Notes under the pieces: generated by a model | What the model was told of the DNA's origin: nothing | Seen by the model: only the letters and a program-made list of their open reading frames with translations | The model's database searches: none | Shown here: in pieces, positions 33,306-45,300 of the stretch | Layout of the letters: every line of letters begins with the position of its first letter | How positions within the stretch are numbered: position 1 is the stretch's first letter | Assembly (NCBI RefSeq): GCF_964204645.1 | Contig: NC_134027.1 | Coordinates: forward strand, 13,998,485-14,062,484 | Reading direction: 5' to 3' | Length of the DNA stretch: 64,000 bases | Origin: Tubulanus polymorphus | Taxonomy: Eukaryota > Nemertea > Palaeonemertea > Tubulaniformes > Tubulanidae | Translations under genes and position numbers: made by a program

Positions 33306-36300
33306 TCTTTTTGATGTGTATAGAGCAGGGCCAATGTGAAATTCAAGACTTCCACCGTGGTGGCCATCCTGGAAGAGTAAGAAAGCTAATTTCCGATAGG
33401 TTTCGTCCACGGGCCTACCCTATACACAAAGTTCAGAAGAAATTGCATCATATTTAACCCTTTGAACCTGAAAGGCCGGTGTACCGGCCTAATAAAGTAT
33501 GACTATATCCCTAAAGGCCGCAGCACCGGCGTTGGAATTTATCTGGACTCAAACTCGCGATGTTTCAGTTTTCTGATGTTATACGATCCTCTCACGGCTG
33601 TAAAACAGATACGGAAGTAAATTGCTACCGCGTAGTAAAAATTATTTCGCAAATTCGTTAATATTTAGTCAAAAATGAGCGCTCAGAGATTGAATATCAG
33701 TCAGGTGATAAATCAACTGTTCGTGGATGACCCCGAAGATTTTCTGAATGTTGATTATGGTGCAGATAGCGATCTAGAGAGTGAATTTGACGCGGATATC
33801 GATCAGGAAAACTAGGTACCTTCCTCTGAACCTGTTCATGCATTACAAAACCATTTGGACTAGGGACCCCCAGGCCCAAAACCGGTCCAATAGTCCTCAT
33901 CAATATAGCTCCGATGATAAATATGATGACCAAATTCAACCAGAAAACAGTGTCAGTGACAATGAGAGTGATGAAAATGTTATCAGGACATCTCTAAATT
34001 CTGAGGATAATAGATCAAGGTCCAGAAGCCCCATTGAAACCCCAGCCCGTGGGCGTGGTCATGAACGAACTGGAGCTCGAACACGAAATCGTAGAGGTAT
34101 TGTCAGCGGTCGAAGACATTTGTTAACCGTGCCCGCAGCTCATGATATAAGTTCAGACAGTAGTGATTCGAACAGTAACCTTCCTGTCATCCCCCAACGT
34201 GCTAGAGGGCGTGCTAGAGGACTTGGACGTGCTAGAGGGCATAGAATTGGGCGAGGCCGTGGTCAGCAAAATCGTATACCGGCACAACAAGTCATTGATA
34301 ACTGGGTAAATACTACTCCAGGGTTTGTAGAAAATAATTTTAACCCAAATGAACAGCCTGGAATGAAGAATATCCTAGATGAAATTGGTGAAGATTCTTC
34401 TATGACTGATTTCCTATCATTGTTTTGGGATCGTGACGTCTGGATGAACTTGAAAACTCAAACGAATCGTCAGGCACGTAGATCACCAGATTCTTACTAT
34501 GGGAAAATAATAAATAAACAACCCATCACATTAGTTGAAATGAAGGCTCTTTTCGGCTTGAGAATCGCCATGGAAATGCTCATATCAAAAGACCGATATG
34601 AAGACTATTGGAAGGGCAACAAGTTTCTCACAAAAACTCCAGGTTTTGGACAAGTTATGTCTTGTGATCGGTTTCTTGCTATATGGAGTTTCTTACATGT
34701 TGTGGATGAAAATGATCCCGGTTTAGATAAAACAGATAAGATTTATAAATGTAGACCCTTATTCGACCATCTAATTAGGAAGTTCAAGGAACATTACGTA
34801 CCTAGTGAAAATCTGTCGTTAGATGAGGGAATGATTCCTACTAACAATGGATTATCATTCCGGCAGTACATAAAAGAAAAGCCAATCAAATGGGGAATAA
34901 AGACATTTCTCATATGTGACAGTTCCAATGGATATATATGTGATGCCGAAATATACACGGGTAAAGCTGATAATCAAAATAATGTTTTACAAAGAGAAAA
35001 TCTCGGTGTGACTGGTGAGTTGGTTGTGCGGCTTACTCGGGACTACACTGGCCAGTACTATTGTATTTATATCGACCGCTTTTATTCAGGAATCAATTTA
35101 GCTGAATATCTGCTGGATAGAGCACAGATCAAAGTTATTGGAACAATAAATACTTATAGGAAAAGATTTCCTGCTCAACTGAAAAACCCTCAGTTAGAAA
35201 GAGGTCAATATCAACTTAGTTACAATGGAAAAGTTGGGGTCTATGTTTGGATCGACAAGAAGCCTATATTTTTTTGGCATCTGCAGCTATTTCAAAACCT
35301 GTTACCTCTGTCCTCAGGTATAACAAAGAACAGAATAGACGAAATTTAGTGCCATGTCCAACTTTTCAACAGTCATATGGGCGGTGTTGATGTCAATGAT
35401 CAGATGTGCAAACTACAGAAGTCCCGACGACATTATAAATGGCCATGGCGCCTGGTGGTGAAATTCTTCCTCTGGGCAAGTTACAATTCTTATATTGTAA
35501 AACATTATTATCAGCCTAATTCTACTCAGGGACTTGCCTAAAAGAATATGCAAGATAAAAATCCAAACTTGTGCAAGATAAAAATCCAAACTTGAAGAAG
35601 ATTGGAGCATTAGAAGTTATTTTTTTTAAGTTCAAATATTAGGCGTTTTTGCTCCCGAGCGCAGGGTATACGTCATATTACACTAAAAACCTCAGGGTTC
35701 AAAGGGTTAATGTGTCATTTTGAGCACTTACAAGAAATTCAATTATGGGTCATAATTCCCCTGCAATTGTTACAGTTATCATCCAATAGACGGGTATTTA
35801 CGGTATTAAAGACGTTTGAATGCTTAATTTGGGTAAACATATGCTTGGATTCAACCTTTCAAATGAGGCCTCCACAGGGTCAAGTGTAATTTACAAGATC
35901 TATGAAAATATGTGGATTTCCCCAGTTATTCACTGGCTGTACTATAATTACAAATACGTATGCAGCAAAAACTGATAGAAGATCTATACAATTTATAACT
36001 TGCATCACAGAAATGTGTGTTGAATTATTCATAATAACCATTATGTATTAAGTTCTGTACTGATTTTTTCATTTTTCAAGTTCAGTTAAAATGTATTTAC
36101 CATGAAGTCTGGCATATTCATTTTCGTTGCAACTTTCTTAGCAACTTCAATAGGGCACGGTGCTCCAGCCATTATACCTGCAGATAATAATAACAATTAA
36201 TTGACAAAAGCAACAAAGAGATCTTTGATTGCTTAAGATATAAAACTACAGGTCCATGGAACTGGATCACTGGAGGACATTGTGGTCATGGTGGATAACG

Positions 36301-39300
36301 AGGATTCATGGAGGACATCAAAATCTAAAAGTTTATCAATTAGGCAAAAAATGAGTTGCATCGTCAGAACTAGACAGTTGAATGAGACAAGGGTGGGAGG
36401 TTTTCATTAGTTTACTGACCCTAATCAAAGTGTCACCTGATTATCGCCCGAGATAAATTATGCTAATAAGAACCATGTCGTATTGGCCTTTTATCATTAT
36501 TGTTGATTCGATTAACCCTTTTGCTACTTGGTACACAATCTACAGTGACTTTCGTACCACAGCTTTGCTACGTGGTACACAGTCACCGGTGACTCACATA
36601 TTCATAAAGAATTTTCATTATTCCCATACCCCATCTACCCCAAAACCTTTAAGTATTTCAGCTACTTTGTATAAACAGTCGTTTGGAAATATATTTAGTG
36701 GATCAATATTAATATGTTTCTCTAATTGCGCGGACTACCTACCTTGCTACACTAAAACAGCCATAATTTTTTTATCCATGGCAAATTTACCATCAAATTC
36801 TCAGATAATCATCAAAACATACAACAGAATAGAAAAGCAGGTTTTTTTTATAGGTTGCACCTGACGATGATCTCTAGGGTGAGATCGAAACGTCATGTCT
36901 TATATATATTTTAGATTGAATAAATAAATTCTTGTTTTTAAATTCTTTTAATCTGTAAATAGTGGGTTTTTATCTTATGCGCCTAGGTTGTACAGAATTA
37001 GTAAAATCAGAAAGCTACTTGACTTGACCAAGCCCTGACAGAGAGACTGGTGCATTGCTTTATTACATCTAGGCTCGACTATTGTAACAGTTTACTACTT
37101 GGGGAAACGAAATGTCAACTTGGTCCTCTTCAAACCATACAAAATGCTGCTGCTCGCCTTATTGTACAAAAACGTAAATTTGATAGTATAATGCCAGTTC
37201 TTTTTGAATTGCACTGGCTACCTATACACAAACGTTTTGAGTTCAAGGCAGTTTTATCGGTTTTTAAAGCATTAAATGGTCTTTCTCCTCTGTATATTAT
37301 AGAAATGCTGTCTCTTCATAGACCTAGCTGATAGTCTTAGATCTAAAAATCATCCTAGTCTTAGATCTAAAAATCAAGTTAGTCATGTACCTTTTAATAC
37401 AATTTTTTACGGTGAAAGAGCTTTTGCTTCGGCTGCTCCAATTTTATGGAACAATCTGCCCTCTAATTTATGCAGTTGCACAGATTTTGATGAATTTAAA
37501 TCTGGTGTGAAAACCTACCTTTTTTAAAAACATTTTATTGAAATGTAATGTGATAATGCGTATATCTTATGTAAACCGCTCTAAGACGCAGTGGAGAGCG
37601 GTTTAGAAATAAATGTTATTATTATTATTATTGTTTAGCAATTGAGAGGATATCCAAATTTTATTTGAGCTTTTGCTGAAAAACTCATAAATTATGCTAA
37701 TAAGGTGACGTGATGCACATAATTAGTATAAAACTAGAATGAGGCAAAGCCTCAAATGCACCCGGCCTGAAATTTACAGGCATACGTGAATTTACAGGGT
37801 TTGTCCCTGGAATTATTTCATAATGGGCTTCCTAGCCCCTATTGTCAACTGTAGCCTATAGAGGACTGATACCCAGATAGAGAGGACAAATTGGTTCCAT
37901 TGCAGCATATACAAATGTATAATACAAAAGCATATGTGTCAATAAGAAAAGAATTAAGACAACTTTTATGGCATTTTGAATGGTATTGAGCATAGGGTTG
38001 TGAGTTCCATATGATAGGTTTCTGATGACAAAATATATTGGTTAGTAGTAGATTAGTAAAATATTATTGGTAAAGCAATGAACTTTAAATTACATGTACA
38101 ACTCTGAAATTGCTTCAAATGAATATCTGATGATAGCCAATTATAGTACACGTTGGTGATTTTATGATCCACTGCTTACCAGTAAGGAAATAATTTATGG
38201 AAAAATATGAAATGACTGAAAGTCATATTGGTAACTTTAGAAAGAACAAAGAAGAAAACTGTTATGAAACAAACAATACTAACAAAAAACCAACTAAAAC
38301 TTAAAAATGATAAAAAATGGAAAACAAAAACAAAATGAAACCCCCTGTGTATGTTTGTGCTATGGGGAGAGCAGGCAAACCAGATGTATTATGCTATGAT
38401 GTAGCCTGAAAAATATTAAGAGTAACAAAAAGATATATTACTATATAGAAGAGCAGTTGCTTTAGGAAGCATTTGTCTTTGATATCATTTTCAAAAGGGT
38501 TAGACACTGAACTTAACCTTACTGACATGACCTTACTGAGAGACTAAAGTAAGATAATTGTGCAAATGATGTCATATCAATCCTCTAACCAATGAAACTT
38601 TTACCCTATCTGTGTACTGTACTAAGTGATGGTCAGATCCTGTAGTGAAATGATTCAGCTATCTTGCAAAATTGCCGGTATTTCTATATTTCATTTAACA
38701 TCTTTGATGCAAATGATAATGGTACAATCGGTCAACAATTACGGCCTCTAGACTGTTAACGTCGTTTTTCATGTCGGCCCCTGGTGGCTAAAATTTAAAT
38801 CGAATCGACCCAATTCTAAATAGGGTTCTACCCCAAGTGATACCCTAGTTGTGTACTGAGTTTTAAAACAATCGGTCAACAATTGCGGCCTCTAGGCTGT
38901 TAACATCGTTTTTCCTGGTGGCCATAATTTAAATGGAATCGATCCAATTCTGAATAGAGTTCTACCCCAAGTGATATCCTACTTATGTACCAAGTTTTCA
39001 AACAATCGGTCAACAATTGCGGCCTCTAGGCTGTTAATGTCGTTTTTCATGTCGGCCCCTGGTGGCCCTAATTGAAATCGAATCAACCCAATTTTAAATA
39101 GGGTTCTGTCCCAAGTGATATCCTACTTGTGTACCAAGTTTTAAAACAATCGGTCAACAATTGCGGCCTCTAGGCTGTTAACGTCGCTTTTCATGGCGGC
39201 CCCCTGGTGGCCATAATTTAAATCGAATCGACCCAATTTTATATAGGGTTCTGGCCCAAGTGATATCCTACTTGTGTACCAAGTTTTAAAACAATCGGTC

Positions 39301-42300
39301 AACAATTGCGGCCTCTAGGCTGTTAACGTCACTTTTCATGTCGGCCCCCTGGTGGCCATAATTTAAATCGAATCGACCCAATTTTAAATGGGGTTCTGGC
39401 CCAAGTGATATCCTACTTATGTACCAACAATCGGAAAACAATCGGTCAACAATTACGGCCTCTAGACTGTTAACGTCACTTGCGGCGGCGGCGTATACAG
39501 ACAGGGGTAAATCTATATGCCCCCTCTCAACTTAAGTTGAGCCGGGGGCATAATAAATATTTTCATCACCAAAATATGGTATATGGCTGAAGGGTTAACA
39601 TGGGTGTAGGTCAGCCTTGCAAAGCAATGCGATTGATGAAAGTGGGGGTGTAAATTGGTAGCAATGCAATTGTCAATGACGCTGGGCGACTAGTTTCTGC
39701 CTAGAGCTCGTAGGTCGAAGCGACGCGATCTGCAATTCTGGTTGTCACGTGATAACTAACTATACATGGTATCAAAAAACATAAAGATACAAAGTTTCTT
39801 ATTGTGTTGCAGTAAGTCGCAAGGCCAATCTACACTCCCCTTTCTGTTAGCAAGCTGAATCACAATATAGTGGTATCACATTAGATTCGAATCTTGTCAA
39901 TACAATACATGTTTCAAATCCCATCATTTTGAATAGTATGGCACCCTTGTGTAGAAAACCTGTTATCATTGCTTTACAGCTGTATGTTTCTATTTTCTTT
40001 ATTAAATGATAAGTCCAAATAACTAGGGGTCCAGGGACACCATGCCCACTTGGGATGTGGTTTCAGATGCTCAACAATCTAACCATTTCAATAGTCCTTG
40101 AAAAAATCCAATGACCTTGAAACTCACCACAATCATAGACCATGTCATGAGCTACAACTTTCCAATTGATTGTGGTAACAAAATATACATAGGTACGAAT
40201 ATAATATAGAAATACTCAGTTATTGTATTGTTCAATGCGCCATGGTGGCCATATACAAAAACCAATGACCTTGAAACTCACCACCATCATAGCCCAGGAC
40301 AGCCATCTTGAGTCCGATCGACCCAATTTTTCTCAAGCTGATGAACCCTTAGGGGAAACAAATATATACGAACGATCAAGGTAATTGATAAAAGCGTCTT
40401 CAAATTTCCGTCGAAAACTTCGAAAATGTGCTGATTTTGGCAAACAACAATGGCAGCCAGTCGGCCATCGTGAATCTGACAGGGCCAGTTTTTGGGCTAA
40501 AGATGTGTCTAGGGTAGATACATGTATAAACCAATAACAAGACATTACCTTGAAGCGTCTTCAAAACTTCCCAAATAACTGGATTCCGTCTACGGATGGA
40601 CGGACGAAAAGTGAACGCAATAGCCTGCTAGTCCCAAGTGGGCTAAAAGTCCCTACCATAATAATAACTAATTTCGTTTCTTTCAGTTTGTCTTAACCCT
40701 TAACCTGCCGGCAGCTTTAATGCTAAGTGGGGTAATTTTTGGGGGTCCAGCCAAAGACCCCATAGAAAGTCAGAATACTCACCATTTCGTGTTACATTGT
40801 CGATATTCATAAATCAGAGATCATAATCGGACGTCAAAAAAATATCGGAAATAAAATTACGAGTTTTTGAGGAATGAATTAGTATTATCAACCAGCGCGT
40901 CAGCCACCGGAAGCGAGCGCCGAAGATGTGAAGCTAGTTAAGGGGGTTCTGGGTCTCGCACAGAACCTCCCACAGAAAATTTTGTAAATTTGGAGTGCTC
41001 TAGACGCACTCTGGGCCTTAGAACTACCCAAAATCAACGATAAAATCACTTAAAACGGACTGCCGTTTCCATTGCTTACTACCATTTACAGAGCTGCCAG
41101 TTGGTTGCACCATCTATGACACATGTTTTTTCTGTTGGTTTTGGGTCCCAAAAATCCACGTTGTTCTCATTTCACTGCATTCAGTAGAACTCAGATATAG
41201 ACAGTGTATCAATTTTCCGTGGATCACGTTGTTTTAGAATGCTATGTTGTACTATTTATAGCCGCAGTAGGCTATTGTGCAGTATACCGGAGATTGACAA
41301 AACAATTCTCCAAGACGCTTTTACGGTCTGATTGAGTTGTCGATGTCCATGACAAGGCCGACTCATAACCTACCCCCTCTCCCAATAATCTCAACGGATT
41401 TACACAGATCTCAGAACCTGATCAGATAAAGAAAAAAATATTGGATTTCCGATAAAAATCGGAGGATTATGACCCCTGATAAACAAAGACACTGTAGGTT
41501 ACTATATCCATCGTAAAAACCTTTATTATGCTTCTTAGTACAGTCTAAATGTTTGAATCTTCATCAAAATATCAGAATGTGAAATTACTTCCGGGTTTGG
41601 ATTCTTGAGTATTGGCAGTTGGCTTGCGTTAAGAACTACCACTCAATGCACAGCGAGGTGCTTGTAACATAAAAACAAACTTGAAAATGCAAGGTCGGAC
41701 TGTCGACTACAGTCAGTTCCCAGTGTGTTGACTACAGTCGCCTACGGCAAGTTAAGGGTTAACCTTCTATTAGTCCTAAAAAAGGCAGTGACAATATCAA
41801 TTCCTATGTTGTTAGTTGATTTACACCAGTAGGCCTACCTGTATGTAATGTACCCTTATCGTATTGATCGAAATTTGGGTGGTTAAGAATGTCAATGAAC
41901 ATTGTTGGAGTACCATAAAATGAAGTGCACCTACAAAAACAAATATAAACTCAGAACATTGACAGCTACATGCACTGATCAGCAAACATTGCAGTAAGAA
42001 ATAGATTACTTTTCCCATTGAATAGCTTGGAGACAAGCTTCGGCATCAAATCCAGGAGAGGGTAAAATAACAGCGGAACCATGAGTTAGGGCACACAAAC
42101 TGCCCAATACCATACCAAAACAATGGTACAATGGTACTGGCATGCATATCCTAGAATGCTATGGAAATAAGTAAATACAAATTGAATCAATTAATTAGAC
42201 ACATTGATTATCGACATGGTTACCCCTTAATTTGAAAAAAACTTACATGTTTGTGATATTCGTTTCTCAGACCAACAAAATAAGAGTTATTTACAACATT

Positions 42301-45300
42301 GTGGTGGGACAAAGTTGCTGCCTTTGGGGAGCCAGTTGTACCCTGCAAAACAAACGGGTCCACTTATAACAATAATATAACCAAACATTCTACTTCTGAA
42401 TTAAATCTTCCAGTCAGATTTAGAAAAAATCGGCCTGCTATTCACAAATAAATACCAAAATCAATGACCTTGTGATCATTCAATTATTAATACATTCACT
42501 TATTTTGATAATAAATAGTTACTGATGTATATTGTATATTTATTGGGTCATCAAATTGTAAGTGATCTTGCATTTCCAGAACTTGTTTGAATTTATCATT
42601 TCCAGCGCATTTCATCAATTCATTAAAAGACATTGTTCCTCTGTAATATAAAACAAACTTTAAATGGTATTGTGTCTCTAGAATATAAAAGGTAAATAAG
42701 AAAGGTGATAAGGTACTCTGGTGAATATTCTCTGCCAAAAAATCGGTGAATCAATTCCTGGGGAGACAGTAAATCCGACCCAATTACAAATTAATTTGTA
42801 AGGCTCACTGGCTCGAATTCGATGAAAAATGAAAATGTATTATGTTTACATTATTGGTGACCATTAATCAATTGACGCATAAACATCAGGGTTAAATATT
42901 ATGGATAAAGTGTTATATATTTGAATTGTAACTTTGTCTTATCATTAACTGTAAATTGTAAAAAAATACTCGATTTAGGCCTATACCGGTAGCTTATAAT
43001 GTTTCTTTCATCATATTTGTTTATTTAGCCAATCAGCCTGCATAAAATAATACTAAGCCAACCTGCAGAGTGGTGGAGGCTTCCCATAACAGACTTCACA
43101 AAGCTTCTTGTGAGGAAAGAGCCGCCCCAATATTTTTCCAATTTTGTTTACTTTTATTGGGGACCATAGGCCATTTTGCATAAAACTAGGGTTCAAGGGA
43201 CACCACGTCAACTTGGTGAAATGCTTGACAATCTGTGAAACTCAATATTCAATGCCTCCTAATGAACAAATAGAATAATCAATGACCTTCAAGAAGGTTA
43301 GAGATTTTATAACTGCATTTTATTACTGATTGGCCTTGGGGATAGAAATTTATATGAAAGATCAAGACGATCCATTGAAGCATCTTTAAAATTTCCCTTG
43401 AAAACTTCAACTAGGTGTCCAGGGTCAACATGCCCAGAAGAGTAGTGATTTGAAACAGGAATGTCCTTTACAGAAATGTTTATATACATTGATACCTGTG
43501 TTATAAGGAGTTATACGCGTCAAGATAGATGTGCATAACGTACTCAGTATTGGCAACCTGTCCACCTACACATTTTTTGGCGACATGTAATAATCCATTG
43601 ATTCCAGGGTTTTTGCTGAGGTGTCTCAAAAAGAGTCATTTCCAAGCTTTTCTTTTCTGTTAGAAAACTTTGAGATATTGACATTTAAAACAATACTAAG
43701 TTCCTACTATACAGAAATTTATTTCAAAATTTGAGTTCATTCTGTTTTATAGAAGATAGATGGTTTTTAGCCTCCATAATTAATGCATATCCTGCACATT
43801 GTTATATGGCGCTTACAACAAACATCTATATCTGTTCATTTCATTACGACTCACTCCTAACATTTCGACCATTTTTCATCGGCATCTCGATTGACATATA
43901 TTGGTATGTCGTTGACATATATTGCTGATCTGTTCATGTTACCTATATCAAATTTGTAAATCAAGATCACTGGGATGCGGGTGAGCTTCAGCGAGAAGAG
44001 AAACGACAAAAAAGTATCACCTAACACTCAGTTGATAAAAGGTTTGGTAAAAGTGGTATGCCTGTGCCGGTTGAATGATAAAAATATTTTGTATTTTCTA
44101 TGCACACCAGTACTAAAATACACTGGTACAGTTGTCAAGTGTGAAAAAAAAAATTTGAAAATTTATGGGCGTAATATTCAAATTCAAATCTATTTCATTA
44201 CACCTTCATATTAACTAAGCATATCAATAGTTGATACAGTAATCAAGTTCAGGACAGAACAATGAGATAGTATAGCTGCAAAGCAGTGATAACAGGTTTC
44301 TGCCTTGCTGCCTTGCTAGGTTAAATGTCGTAGCTTGCAAATAATTTCATTGAAATCAGTTCATTACATACCACTTTTTTGAAGGAGCGCCACCGGGGGG
44401 TCAGCACATGCACATATCATTGACCCACATGACTACTAAGTGCAAAGTACTTGTACCAAGTTTAGGGAATATAAATTACTGTTATCAAGACAATCAATTG
44501 AAAAGTCTTCAAAACTTCCCAAAATAACTGCTTTCCATCTAAGGACTTACAGACAGGCAGACAGACACTGACACAGGCAGACAGATTTTACAACAGATAG
44601 ATGGGTAGTAATCTCAATGGGGTACCCGCGCTGTTACTGTAGCAATTGTCGTTAATTTTGTATGCATTCCATTTTGTAAGCCTGTGCATTCGTTCAGTAT
44701 TGGCTTTTGTGTGAATTTTGTAGTAAATGTTACTGTTACTGTTACTGATCTCAGTAATAACCATATAGTGGTGACCATATAGAATAAATATTGTCCTTAA
44801 AACTCATCACAATCATAGACAAAGTCATGAGCTACAACTTTGCAATTGCAACAAATTATGCATTGGTACAAATATAATATAGAAATACAAAGATATTGTA
44901 TCATTCAATGCCCCCTACTGGCCATATAAAAAAACCAATGACCTTGAAACTCACCACAATTATAGAACACGTTATAAGCTACAACTTTCTAATTCATTGT
45001 GGTAACAAAATATGCTTAGGTATCAATATAATGTTGAAAAACTTTTTCCCACCTACGAATGAGTACTGATGACACCAAGATGGCCGCCGATTGCGTGATA
45101 ATTGGCTGATCAATAAATATCTGTCGCAGGTATAAAACATCCCTTTCCAAAGGATACCTATGAGCAATTGCAATGAGAAATGGGAAACCAGTAGGAAGCT
45201 ACAGGACTCAGAATTCGGGCCAAATTGATATTTTTGGGCACTAATAAGGTCATAGGACGGCCATCTTGAGTCCAATCGACCCAATTTTTGTTATGCTGAT

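Noticed and set aside
33254-33457. ORF with a run of tyrosines.
   Set aside because: Produced by the (TTA)n microsatellite.
36460-36864. 134-codon plus-strand ORF as a gene.
   Set aside because: No domain, ends within a dispersed repeat tail, and lies in an ACSF2 intron full of repeats.
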